64,000 nucleotides of DNA from Chloroflexota bacterium (GTDB lineage Bacteria > Chloroflexota > UBA11872 > VXNJ01). The DNA is taken from contig VXNJ01000001.1 in the NCBI GenBank assembly GCA_009840625.1, positions 124,001 to 188,000 of the forward strand. Reading direction: 5' to 3'. Shown here piece by piece: positions 1 through 8,246 of this stretch. Position numbers and translations under genes: made by a program. The stretch's first letter is position 1. Every line of letters starts with the position of its first letter. The notes beneath the pieces were generated by a model. That model was not told the DNA's origin and did not search any database. It saw only the letters and a list, made by a program, of their open reading frames with translations.

Positions 1-174
1 CCAGGCCAGCAGTACCTGGCGGGCGGCGATCTCGACGTCGGACAACGCCGGTCGGTTAACGCCGCCGCCTGGCGTTGCGCCGATCTCGGCGAGCTGCATG
101 TGCCGGTTCCACAACCGCTGCGGGTCGATCAGCCGGGAAGCCGGACCCGATCCCGGCGCGCCCGCTTGATTCAC
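1..174 (-). CDS. M20-family amidase (hydantoinase/carbamoylase type), N-terminal part, runs off window
   Basis: Only the first 58 codons are present; the gene continues beyond base 1. The residues seen (R-L-W-N-R-H-M-Q-L-A-E-I-G-A-T-P-G-G-G-V then N-R-P-A-L-S-D) match the N-terminal signature of N-carbamoyl-L-amino-acid hydrolases and allantoate amidohydrolases, dinuclear-metal M20 peptidases that hydrolyse carbamoyl or ureido amides. The metal-binding residues lie outside the window, so substrate and activity cannot be judged. The start is GTG at 174, sharing four bases (GTGA) with the stop of the upstream alpha/beta hydrolase, which implies translational coupling as the last visible gene of the minus-strand operon that begins with the aminotransferase at 3014. 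Confidence 0.8.
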   Translation of the reverse strand, partial: MNQAGAPGSGPASRLIDPQRLWNRHMQLAEIGATPGGGVNRPALSDVEIAARQVLLAW

Positions 175-1049
175 GAAGTGCGCATGATCTGGTTGGGATC
201 GGCGCGCGGGTCGCGTTCCCGCCAGCCGCCCGCCTCGACCGAGGCGAGGAATCCCGCCAGCAGGCGGTTGAAGAGCTCGGGCTCCTCGAGGTTTATCGTA
301 TGCCCGGTCTTGGGCAACACGGCCAGTCCGCAAGCGGGGATCGTTCGCTTCAGGAAAATCCCCGGCTGGAGGCAGTGGTCGTCTTCATCCCCGCTGACGA
401 TCAAAGTCGGGGCCGCGATTGCCCCGAGATCTGCTTCGAGGTCGTAAAGCGAGGGCCGCCGGGCCTGGACGCCGCGCATCGTGTTGGCCGCTCCCAGCTC
501 CGAGTGCCTGGCCAGCCGCTCGGCGAATGTCCGCCAGCCGCGCGGATCCTTTCCCTGGAACTGGACGCGCGAAGCTCCCTCGGCGTAAACGGGGGCAAAT
601 TCAGCCGCGCCGCGTTCGAACCCGCCGGCCACCAATTCCGAAACTTCGCGGAAGTACTCTTCGTGCTCCTTTTCGGCGCCGTAGCCGGTTCCCGCCACGA
701 CCAGCGAGCGGACCATGCCGGGATGCCGAATGGCGGCGTGCAGAACCGCGAATCCACCCATCGACAACCCAACCAGGTGAGCCGGTTCGGCGCCGGCGGC
801 GCCCAGGACGGCGACGATATCGTCGGCCGCCCGTGCCTGCGAGTAGGCTTCTACGCTTGGCGGTACGTCCGAGGGCGGGTAGCCGCGGGCCGCGTAGGTG
901 ATGCAGCGATAGCGCCCCGCGAACGCTGATACCTGGGGTTCCCAGCTCCAGTAGCTGCCGGCGAATTCGTGCACGAAAACCAACGGATCGCCGCAGCCTT
1001 CTGATTCGTAGTAGAGGCGGACACCGTCGTCGGTGGTGGCGAACGGAAT
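171..1049 (-). CDS. alpha/beta hydrolase with apparent ATT start
   Basis: A 292-residue alpha/beta-hydrolase-fold enzyme. Counting from the proposed start, the nucleophile elbow G-L-S-M-G-G places Ser96, the acid lies in S-G-D-E-D-D (about Asp221) and the base in T-G-H-T-I (His250), so the triad is complete; H-E-F-A-G provides the oxyanion region. The family-typical beginning (P-F-A-T-T-D-D-G-V-R-L-Y-Y) lies upstream of the first conventional start (TTG at 983), and no in-frame ATG, GTG or TTG precedes it outside the neighbouring SDR gene. TAGGAG followed by seven bases leads to ATT at 1049-1047, which I take as the start. It sits between an SDR and an amidase in one operon. The substrate is unknown; an ester or lactone is plausible. 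Confidence 0.85.
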   Translation of the reverse strand: MPFATTDDGVRLYYESEGCGDPLVFVHEFAGSYWSWEPQVSAFAGRYRCITYAARGYPPSDVPPSVEAYSQARAADDIVAVLGAAGAEPAHLVGLSMGGFAVLHAAIRHPGMVRSLVVAGTGYGAEKEHEEYFREVSELVAGGFERGAAEFAPVYAEGASRVQFQGKDPRGWRTFAERLARHSELGAANTMRGVQARRPSLYDLEADLGAIAAPTLIVSGDEDDHCLQPGIFLKRTIPACGLAVLPKTGHTINLEEPELFNRLLAGFLASVEAGGWRERDPRADPNQIMRTS

Positions 1050-1062
1050 GGCAGTGCTCCTA
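1047..1062 (-). promoter_or_regulatory. Shine-Dalgarno TAGGAG with ATT initiation codon
   Basis: Read on the minus strand, TAGGAG occupies 1062-1057, its TAG being the stop of the SDR gene, followed by seven bases and ATT at 1049-1047. The spacing is ideal for initiation at ATT, and this codon opens a reading frame whose first residues match alpha/beta hydrolases. Initiation at ATT is inference. Confidence 0.55.
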
Positions 1063-1842
1063 GATGATCGAGTGGCGCGAGCTGATGCCGCCGTCGACCG
1101 TGACGATCGTGCCCGACGTGTACCCCGAGCGGTCCGAGGCGAGAAAAACCATCAGGTCGACGACCTCGGGAACGGTTGCCGGTCGGTTCAGCGGATAGCG
1201 TTCCAGCAGGCGGGTGAACTGGCTTTCGTCGCCGTACAGGTCAAGCGCGCGGCGCCGCAGGAGCTTGTAGATCCGCTCGGTTTCGACCGGACCCGGGTTT
1301 ACGCCGACGACACGGATCCCGTCATCCAGGCTGCGTCCGCCGAGCGCCCGGGTGAACGCCATCAGGCTGGCGTTGCCGGAGGTTCCGGCCACGTAGTCGG
1401 GGTCGTAAACCTGGCCGGCATTGCCGATGTTGTTGACGATGACGCCGCCACCACGGTCGCGCATGATCGGGTAAATCGTCCGGGTCAGATTGATGTAGCC
1501 GTACACCTTGAGATCCCACCCCTCGCGCCAGGAGGCTTCACTGACGGATTCCAGGTTCCCGCCCGGGATGCTGCCGGCATTGTTCACCAATATGTCAACG
1601 TCGCCCGCAACCGCAGCGATCGCGTCTATGACCCCGGGCGCGGTCAGATCGCCCGGTAGGATTTCGACCGCCACCCCGTAGCTTTCGCTCAACCGGGTCT
1701 TTACCGCCAGCAGGCGGACCTCGTTCCGGGCGACTAGCAGAAGGTTCACGCCCTCGCGCGCGAAAGCTTCGGCGAGCCCCTCGCCGATTCCCTGCGAAGC
1801 GCCGGTAATAAGCGCCCGCCGGCCAGCTAACTGAAGATCCAA
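1060..1842 (-). CDS. short-chain dehydrogenase/reductase lacking the YxxxK lysine
   Basis: A 260-residue classical-length SDR with the Rossmann motif T-G-A-S-Q-G-I-G near residue 14, the N-N-A-G motif and the C-terminal D-G-G-I end. The catalytic region is unusual: after a V-N-N-I-G-N-A-G stretch the Tyr is present in D-Y-V-A-G-T, but the position four residues later, normally the catalytic Lys, is Thr, and the usual Ser-Ser pair before it is absent. Such divergent SDRs exist, and their chemistry is not settled by sequence. The start is TTG at 1842 behind AGAGGT with six bases of spacing. The gene lies between an aminotransferase and an alpha/beta hydrolase in a probable catabolic operon. Confidence 0.9.
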   Translation of the reverse strand: MDLQLAGRRALITGASQGIGEGLAEAFAREGVNLLLVARNEVRLLAVKTRLSESYGVAVEILPGDLTAPGVIDAIAAVAGDVDILVNNAGSIPGGNLESVSEASWREGWDLKVYGYINLTRTIYPIMRDRGGGVIVNNIGNAGQVYDPDYVAGTSGNASLMAFTRALGGRSLDDGIRVVGVNPGPVETERIYKLLRRRALDLYGDESQFTRLLERYPLNRPATVPEVVDLMVFLASDRSGYTSGTIVTVDGGISSRHSII

Positions 1843-1883
1843 CCGCTACCTCTTTCGTGCTTCATTGATCCAACGAAGGGGAA

Positions 1884-3014
1884 TCAGAACAACTCGCTGG
1901 CGGCGACTTTCCCCCGGCATCGCGCGACCGCTTCATCGAGGTGATTACAGAACTCGGCGATCCATTCGCTCGGCACCGTGGTGCCCACCTTTACGAATCG
2001 CTCGGCGAAGCGGTCCGTGTGATACCTTGCCTGGCGAATGAGGACGTTGCGCTCGAGGTAGTACTCGCACAGCCGGTCGGGCGCGATCGACGCTCCGCTC
2101 ACGTCAATGCAGACGAAGTTGCCGTTGGATGGGTAAACGGTCAATGCCAGGCCCGGAATTGCATCGACCGCGTTCTTGATCGAGGCCTGGTTGGCAAGCT
2201 GTGCTTTATGGACCGCGGGAAACCACTCCGCCTTGTGCTGCAGTCCGGCCAGCGCGGCGCGCTGCGCCAGGACCGATGCGCCCAGATTGTTCGGCGGCGC
2301 CTCGGCCAACCGCGCAATCATTTCCGGCGACGCCACCAGGGCGCCGAGGCGCAGTCCGGCGATGCCGAGCCATTTGGAAAAGCTGTAGGTCGTGATCGTT
2401 CCTTCTGGGTAGTGCTCGGCGGCGAGCGAATGCCGGGCGGCGAAGTGGCGGTAGGTGCAGTCGTGGATCAGGATCGATCTGGCGGCGCGGCAGACTTCGG
2501 CAATTTCCCTCAATTCGTCTTCTGACTGGACCGACCCGAGCGGGTTGCTGGGATCGACCAGGTAGACCAGGCGGGTCCGGGGCGTGATTGCCGCGCGCAA
2601 CCGGTCGGGACAGAGCCTGAACCCGGCCGACCGGTCGTAGATCGGAATTTCCGAGACCGTGGCGCCGGCGCTGGCGGCGAAGCGGCGCGGCCAGAGCCAG
2701 CCCGGGTCGGTGAACAGCATTTGGTCGCCGGACCCGATCAGCGTTCGGCACGCGTGGTAGAGGCCTTCGATCGCCCCGTCGGTGACCAGCACTGAGAATC
2801 CGGCACCGACTCCGAGATCGGCGAGGATGCCCCGGCGCAGGGCCTCAAGCCCGAGCGGCGGCGCGTAAAGATGGAATTCGCCCGAATCTATGCATTTGAG
2901 CATCGCCTCCCGAACGGCCGGATGGGGCTGGAAATGGTTGGTGTTCTGACCCAGCCATCTGAGTTCACGGCGCGAGACCAGCTCGTCGAAATGGCGATTG
3001 CGGCGCTCAATCAC
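1884..3014 (-). CDS. class I/II PLP-dependent aminotransferase
   Basis: A 376-residue fold-type I aminotransferase of the histidinol-phosphate/aspartate aminotransferase superfamily. Visible cofactor residues are Asn157 (P-S-N-P-L-G), Asp185 and Tyr188 (H-D-C-T-Y-R), the Schiff-base Lys214 (Y-S-F-S-K-W) and Arg222 (G-L-R-L-G). The N-terminal part carries the substrate-side segment Y-A-P-P-L-G-L-E-A-L-R. It is the first gene of the minus-strand operon ending in a carbamoylase-type amidase, so a role in degrading an amino acid or ureido compound is plausible but inferred. The start is GTG at 3014 with no strong ribosome binding site. The 253 bases upstream hold no gene and should contain the operon promoter, which I could not pinpoint. 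Confidence 0.92.
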   Translation of the reverse strand: MIERRNRHFDELVSRRELRWLGQNTNHFQPHPAVREAMLKCIDSGEFHLYAPPLGLEALRRGILADLGVGAGFSVLVTDGAIEGLYHACRTLIGSGDQMLFTDPGWLWPRRFAASAGATVSEIPIYDRSAGFRLCPDRLRAAITPRTRLVYLVDPSNPLGSVQSEDELREIAEVCRAARSILIHDCTYRHFAARHSLAAEHYPEGTITTYSFSKWLGIAGLRLGALVASPEMIARLAEAPPNNLGASVLAQRAALAGLQHKAEWFPAVHKAQLANQASIKNAVDAIPGLALTVYPSNGNFVCIDVSGASIAPDRLCEYYLERNVLIRQARYHTDRFAERFVKVGTTVPSEWIAEFCNHLDEAVARCRGKVAASELF

Positions 3015-3267
3015 CGGTTGTTGCCAGTTGGCTGCTCGGTCCGGACCGGCGCGTCACGGCCGCAAACGATTAACCGGACGGGTTCGACCAAACGCATGCT
3101 CTCATTTTTGACTGTTTGCGCCTGGTTCCGTCCAGTCTGGGCCACGGATGTCACTGCGGGAGTCTCAGTCACCTCCGGGCCATCGGCACCCTTGCGCTTG
3201 CCCGGTCGCGGGCGGCGTTAATCGCGCCTCCGGTGATCGGCGCGCGGAAAGGGTCACTTGATCCCCG

Positions 3268-4266
3268 TCAGTTGGTCAGGTGCAGTTCGGCGATTGCGAT
3301 GCCCGCCTCGCCGGCGATCGCGTAGAGCAGATATACCCGACCGGCTTCCTCGAAGATCGCCGGATCCCGCAGCTGGTTCACGCGGCCGTAGGCGACGCTG
3401 CCCATCGACGGCTCCAGCGGCAGTTCGGCGCCCTCCCAGCTCCTTTCCGGCCGCAAGACTTCAACCGCCTTGGTCTCCTTCCACTGAGTCCATGGGGCCG
3501 AGAGGTCGATCGTACTCAGCAGGATCCGTTCCGGCGCGTGCCCGACCTGCGTCCAAAACACGTGCAACCGCTCCCCCCGCTTGAGGACCGCGCAATGCCG
3601 CATGTCGGGGTTGAAAAGGGTCGGACCTTTTTCGAATCCGGACAGGCCATCGGTGGAGCGGTAGACGTGGCCGGGCATCGCGATGCCAAACGTGAAACCG
3701 TCATGTTTGAACGCTCGGAGGTAGGTCCGTCCGAGGATCTCCGGGCGGGCCTGGAAGTTGATCCCGTCCCGCGAGACCGCTACCCGGCTCCTTTGTACTC
3801 CGAAATCCTCCAACCCGTGGAAATACATCACGATGCGTTGGTTCTGCTCGTCCGCGTGCGCGTCCGGCGATGCGATGTGCGGAGTCGTGAACTCGGCGAG
3901 CAGCGAGTGCGGAAGCCGGTTGTAGCGGGGGTTCTGCCGGTGCCGCTTCACCGCCCTGTTCAGCATCCTCTCGTCGAACTCCGGCGGATCGCTCGGGAAA
4001 TGCGAATGTTCGATCCGCAGGCTGCCCGGGGAATGAATCCTCCAGGGCCCAAGCAGGTCGTCGGCGTGCGCCAATCTGATATGGCTGCCCTTGTGGTCTG
4101 CGAAATACAGGTAGTACCTGCCGAGCGGTTGCTCGACCCAGTCGGGGACCCGAATCAGCGAAGGTCCCTGGATGTTGCGGCCGGCGATTGGGTGGGTCTC
4201 CGGGCAGATGATCGGCCCGTCGCTAAGGCGTTCCACCCGGATGGCCGGGAGCTTCGCATCACCCAT
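3268..4266 (-). CDS. GH43/GH32-like five-bladed beta-propeller protein
   Basis: A 332-residue protein with repeated propeller-blade signatures: Y-Y-L-Y-F-A-D-H-K-G, M-Y-F-H-G-L, G-I-A-M-P-G-H-V-Y-R-S-T-D-G and R-D-P-A-I-F-E-E-A-G-R-V-Y-L-L-Y. The last resembles the RDP element of glycoside hydrolase families 43 and 32, which act on furanosides and related sugars. There is no signal peptide, so it would be cytoplasmic. I see no certain catalytic Asp/Glu pair and leave the substrate open. ATG at 4266 is chosen because GGAG lies five bases upstream; a TTG at 4323 is an alternative that would add 19 unconserved-looking residues. It follows an SDR on the same strand across a strong hairpin. Confidence 0.75.
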   Translation of the reverse strand: MGDAKLPAIRVERLSDGPIICPETHPIAGRNIQGPSLIRVPDWVEQPLGRYYLYFADHKGSHIRLAHADDLLGPWRIHSPGSLRIEHSHFPSDPPEFDERMLNRAVKRHRQNPRYNRLPHSLLAEFTTPHIASPDAHADEQNQRIVMYFHGLEDFGVQRSRVAVSRDGINFQARPEILGRTYLRAFKHDGFTFGIAMPGHVYRSTDGLSGFEKGPTLFNPDMRHCAVLKRGERLHVFWTQVGHAPERILLSTIDLSAPWTQWKETKAVEVLRPERSWEGAELPLEPSMGSVAYGRVNQLRDPAIFEEAGRVYLLYAIAGEAGIAIAELHLTN

Positions 4267-4337
4267 GTCGGCTCCGGGCGTTGCCGCCAACAAGACACCC
4301 TTGGGCGCCGGCAGGGCACGCAATGCCTATCACGCGC

Positions 4338-4377
4338 GCCGGCGGGCGGGTCGGCAACGGTCCGCCCGCCCGCCGGC
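4338..4377. terminator. GC-only 13-bp hairpin between SDR and GH43-like gene
   Basis: A perfect 13-base inverted repeat pairs 4338-4350 with 4365-4377 around a 14-base loop. It lies after the stop of the SDR (4521) and before the start of the GH43-like gene (4266) on the minus strand. No T-run follows on either strand, so it could be a U-less terminator or an mRNA-stabilising or attenuating stem. Confidence 0.5.
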
Positions 4378-4520
4378 CGCGGCCAGGGCTCGAGCCGTCT
4401 GCGCGCATTCGCGGAACGACGACGTTACTGAGCGAATCGAATTGAATGCCGGGAAGCCACGCTCATTCAAAGCCGTCGCCGATTACTCGGGCGCCGCGGG
4501 CCCAAGACCCGGGATCCGGA

Positions 4521-5345
4521 TTACTCCGAACCGGCCTGATTGGCCGAATCCGCGGGAGCTTGGCCAAGCGTCCAGCCGCCGTCGACCATGTAGATGCCGC
4601 CGGTGCAGAAGCTGGCCTGATCGCTGGCCAGGAACGCCATGAGCCGCGCCACTTCCTTGGGTCTGCCGTACCGGCCCAGCGGGATCCGGGACTGCATACG
4701 CTCCCGGGCCTGCTCGGCGGTTTCCCGCGGTCCGCTATCTGCCTCCGCCCGCATGTGCTCGATCGAGCGCATCATCCTGGTCTGGATCGGGGCCGGATTC
4801 ACCGTATTGACCCGGATTCCGTGAGCGGCCCCCTCGATCGCCGCAGTGCGGGCGAGACCTATGACCGCGTGCTTGCTGACCGAATAGCCCGACATGCCTG
4901 CCGATCCGCTGACGCCGGCCGTCGACGACGTGATCACGACGCTGCCGCCGCCGCCGCGACGCATGACCGGAAACACGTGCTTAAGCCCCAGGAACACGCC
5001 GCGCACGTTGACCGACAGGACCCGGTCGAAATCCTCGTCCGCATATTCGGAAATGAGGGCAACCGGCCCTTCGATCCCGGCGTTGGCCAGCAGGACGTCT
5101 ATGCCCTGCCATCGCCCGGTGGCAGCGTCAACGTACGCCTTGGTCTGCGCGGGGTCGGTCACGTCGGCGGCGCAGAAGTTGGCGTTACCGGGACCCAGCG
5201 ACTCGACCAGGCTCCGGAGCGCATCCTCGTCCAGGTCGACCAGGGTGAGTTTTGCTCCGGCTTCAACGAACCGGCGCGCCGCGGCCCGGCCTATCCCTCC
5301 GGTCGCTCCGGTGATCACGGCGACCTTTCCCTGCAGCTGGGTCAA
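4521..5345 (-). CDS. short-chain dehydrogenase/reductase (classical)
   Basis: A 274-residue classical SDR with a complete active site: T-G-A-T-G-G-I-G for NAD(P), A-N-A-G, the Ser pair in I-T-S-S-T-A-G, and Tyr and Lys in G-Y-S-V-S-K. The acidic residue after beta-2 (L-V-D-L-D) suggests NAD rather than NADP. It probably oxidises a secondary alcohol or sugar. The start is TTG at 5345, preceded by AAGGGG at a good distance; a longer frame reaching 5411 would add residues that look like untranslated leader. The ends are a strong hairpin on one side and a 334-base divergent region shared with the protease gene on the other. Confidence 0.92.
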   Translation of the reverse strand: MTQLQGKVAVITGATGGIGRAAARRFVEAGAKLTLVDLDEDALRSLVESLGPGNANFCAADVTDPAQTKAYVDAATGRWQGIDVLLANAGIEGPVALISEYADEDFDRVLSVNVRGVFLGLKHVFPVMRRGGGGSVVITSSTAGVSGSAGMSGYSVSKHAVIGLARTAAIEGAAHGIRVNTVNPAPIQTRMMRSIEHMRAEADSGPRETAEQARERMQSRIPLGRYGRPKEVARLMAFLASDQASFCTGGIYMVDGGWTLGQAPADSANQAGSE

Positions 5346-5679
5346 TTCGCGCCCCTTTGGCGAAGACGGTCGGCCGAGGTTTGGATTGGCCCTCCAGCCG
5401 GAACTTTTCAACCGGCCGATTCTTACCCAAAGTTCGCCGCTGGCCGCAAGATTGGATCGCTCAAGCCGAATGCCAAGACCGGTCCGGCGTCATCGGTCGT
5501 TTGCCCGCCGGCAAACCCGAACCAGCAAAGGTACGTATACATTTGGGCAGCGTTTTCGGCCGTCGATTGGTGTCCCGCCCGCATTGTTTGCATACAGGTT
5601 GAACCTGCCGCCAGCTGCAACCGTGCCGGCCTTTCGGCGCCCGCCGGGCCGGCGGCCTGGCCAACGCCGATTGCTGCGG
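5346..5679. other. divergent intergenic region, no gene seen
   Basis: This 334-base region separates the SDR (minus) from the secreted protease (plus) and must carry both promoters. A TATACA hexamer occurs near 5537, but no partner at a suitable distance was convincing. I see no repeat, RNA gene or small coding frame with a ribosome binding site. Confidence 0.5.
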
Positions 5680-8013
5680 ATGCTCCGGATCGGCTTGCTG
5701 GCGGCGTTTTTGGCACTGGCCGTCCAGTCCGCGCCCGGCGCCGGCGCCCAGACGCTCGATTACCCGATCGCGGAGGGCTGGTTCTTTACCCAGGGCGCGA
5801 CCGATACGCCGGACCCGCAGGACGGATTCGCGGTAATTGACGACGGCCAGGCCCGATTCTGGAGCGCGTTCCAGGATAACGGCGGGGTGGCCGCGGTCGG
5901 TTATCCGATCTCGCGCCGGTTCGTCTGGGACGGATTCACCACCCAGGTAATGCAGAAAGCGGTCTTCCAGTGGCGTCCCGAATCCGGCAGCACGGCGTTC
6001 GTGAACGTCTTCGACGACCTCACGGGCCGGGGCCACGACGCGGCGCTGGCGAAACTGCTGGTTCCCGAGACCGAAACGTTCGCCGACGAAGGTTCGCTCA
6101 ACTTCAGCGAGATCGTCCGGAAGCGGATCGCGTTGCTGGAAGTTGAACCGCAACTGCTGGCGACCTACCAATCGGTGCCCGATCCGCTGCTCACCTACGG
6201 ACTGCCGACCTCCCGGGTGCGCGAGTACGAGGGACTTCGCTCCATTCGCTTGCAACGCGCGGTGCTGCAACTCTGGACCAGCGATTTCCCGTGGGCCAGC
6301 GCCGGTACGGTGACGGTCGCCAACGGCGGCGACCTTGCCAAGCAGGTCGGGATGTTTGCCGGCGCGCCACTGCAACCCGAACGAGCCGACCGCTACGTGA
6401 CGCCCGGGACGTTTATCTCCGAACCCCCGGAGATGCCGGTGGTCGACGTGGTAGCGGGAGCCCGCGCCGCGGTGGTGCGCATCGAGGGGACTACCGGATC
6501 AGGTTCGGGATTCGTGATCGATCCCGAGGGCCACATCCTCACCAATGCCCACGTGGTGGAGCGCGTGGGCGAAATGGAAGTCGTTCTCGAGGACGGCAGC
6601 CGCTGGGAACCCGAACTGATCGGAATCGACTCGGCCCGCGATATCGCATTGCTAAAAGTCAACCCCGATTCGCCATTGCCTTTCCTGTCCCTGGCCACGA
6701 ACGTCCGCGCCGGGGAGTCGGTCGTGGCGCTGGGTTTCCCGCTTGGACTCCAGGGCGGACTGACGGTGACCACCGGAATCATCTCGTCGCTCGAACGCGT
6801 CCTCGACGATGTGATCCACCTGCAGACCGACGCGGCGATCAATCCGGGCAACAGCGGCGGACCGCTGCTGAACCTGCGTGGCCAGGTCGTGGGCATGAAC
6901 ACGTCCGGGATTCCCTCGCGGTTGGCCCAGGGGATCGGATTCGCAATTCGCCACGACGAACTGGCCAATCGCCTGCCGGAGCTGCTGTCCGGGCGACTGG
7001 CCCCCAGCACGCAATCGCCGCCGACCAACGAGACCACTCCATCAGGAGCTTCAGATTTCGGTCCCGCCAGCGGGACGCTGAATCACGATCCCGATGATGG
7101 TTTCATCAAAGGCGTCGCAGCCGGCTTCGACGCGGCCGACTTCGTTATCGAGGCCACCTTCTTCAATCCCTACAGCGCGGCGGCCGGCGGATTCGACTAC
7201 GGATTCAAGTTCCGTGACGCCGGCGGCAATGCCTTTTTCCTGATCGTCACTTCCGACGCCTCCTGGCGCCTCTTCTACGGCGACGACCCGCCGCGGACGT
7301 TAGTCGGCGAGGGCCGCATGCCGCGGTTCCGCGACGGCGTGGGCGAATCGAACCACCTGAGCGTGATTGCGGTCGGCGAAAGCGGGTGGCTATTCGGCAA
7401 CGGGGAGCTGGTCGCCGGATTGGAGCTGGACGCCGTGACCGGAGCCGGCGACGTGGCGGCGATTTCCGGTTACTACAACCGCCACCAAGTGGCTGGCGCG
7501 GCGACGCGGTTTGAGAGCTTTGCCGGGCGCGGCCTGCAACCGCACTTCGATTCCGGCGCCGGGATGCTGGAAAGGGTTGATGACGACAAGATCGCGGTGC
7601 TGCAGAGCGGTGCTTTTGCCCGCGACCTGGTCGCCGAAGCGGAAGTTCCCCTGCCGACCGAAACCGACTGGGACGCCGGATTCATATTTAGAAATTCCCA
7701 GTCCGACCGGTTTGAAATGGTTGCCCTGGACGGAGACGGCGAGGTCTTCCACTACACGCGCACTACCGGCGAGGATCGTTTCGATCGGCTCGGCACCGGT
7801 CAGGCGCCCGAACCCGTAGAGGGCCAGGTAAACCGTCGGCTGCAGCTCATTGCGACCGGGTCCTCGGGTTGGTTCTTTGTCGATGGGAAACTGGCCCTGG
7901 AACTCGACTTAAGCCACAACCTGGATCGTGGCTTCATCGCCCTGGCTGGTGGGATCATCAGCGGCAACCGCAATCTTGAAGAGTTCGACAGCTTCCGCGT
8001 GTTCACGCCTTAA
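5680..8013 (+). CDS. secreted HtrA-like trypsin-fold serine protease with N- and C-terminal accessory domains
   Basis: A 777-residue protein. A signal peptide (M-L-R-I-G-L-L-A-A-F-L-A-L-A-V, likely cut after A-G-A) is followed by about 220 residues built from Y-P-I/G-Y-P-I-S repeat units that resemble modules in other secreted bacterial proteins. The protease domain has His291 (T-N-A-H-V-V), Asp321 (A-R-D-I-A-L-L) and Ser392 (G-N-S-G-G-P), so it should be active outside the membrane. No PDZ domain follows; instead residues 460-777 contain two related beta-sandwich halves (F-D-Y-G-F-K-F-R-D and D-A-G-F-I-F-R-N, each followed by a W-F/W-L-F segment) resembling concanavalin-like folds. ATG 5680 gives the clean signal peptide, though no ribosome binding site is obvious. 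It may be cell-wall or substrate associated. Confidence 0.88.
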   Translation: MLRIGLLAAFLALAVQSAPGAGAQTLDYPIAEGWFFTQGATDTPDPQDGFAVIDDGQARFWSAFQDNGGVAAVGYPISRRFVWDGFTTQVMQKAVFQWRPESGSTAFVNVFDDLTGRGHDAALAKLLVPETETFADEGSLNFSEIVRKRIALLEVEPQLLATYQSVPDPLLTYGLPTSRVREYEGLRSIRLQRAVLQLWTSDFPWASAGTVTVANGGDLAKQVGMFAGAPLQPERADRYVTPGTFISEPPEMPVVDVVAGARAAVVRIEGTTGSGSGFVIDPEGHILTNAHVVERVGEMEVVLEDGSRWEPELIGIDSARDIALLKVNPDSPLPFLSLATNVRAGESVVALGFPLGLQGGLTVTTGIISSLERVLDDVIHLQTDAAINPGNSGGPLLNLRGQVVGMNTSGIPSRLAQGIGFAIRHDELANRLPELLSGRLAPSTQSPPTNETTPSGASDFGPASGTLNHDPDDGFIKGVAAGFDAADFVIEATFFNPYSAAAGGFDYGFKFRDAGGNAFFLIVTSDASWRLFYGDDPPRTLVGEGRMPRFRDGVGESNHLSVIAVGESGWLFGNGELVAGLELDAVTGAGDVAAISGYYNRHQVAGAATRFESFAGRGLQPHFDSGAGMLERVDDDKIAVLQSGAFARDLVAEAEVPLPTETDWDAGFIFRNSQSDRFEMVALDGDGEVFHYTRTTGEDRFDRLGTGQAPEPVEGQVNRRLQLIATGSSGWFFVDGKLALELDLSHNLDRGFIALAGGIISGNRNLEEFDSFRVFTP

Positions 8014-8246
8014 AGCGGACCGGATCATTACGCGCCGGCAGCCGCGGCCCAAAACCGCCGGACGCCGACCAAAACTGATTGGCCTTGGGTTCTCGGCCGT
8101 CCGCCATATCCGGCAACAGATTAAAAACGCCGATCGACTGGGAGCCCGCGAACTTGTCTAGCATCGGCTCGCGGGCCGGCGTTGGCGAACCGCTCTATTG
8201 GGTCGGACCGCATCGATTTTTCAAAGGTTGGAATTGAGGCCAGACA

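Noticed and set aside
5537-5542. TATACA as minus-10 of the protease promoter
   Set aside because: No acceptable minus-35 hexamer occurs 16 to 18 bases upstream, so it was mentioned only as a possibility.
4894-5679. Upstream extension of the secreted protease frame
   Set aside because: The open frame continues backwards into the antisense of the SDR gene. A signal peptide begins at ATG 5680, and the extension shows no protein similarity.
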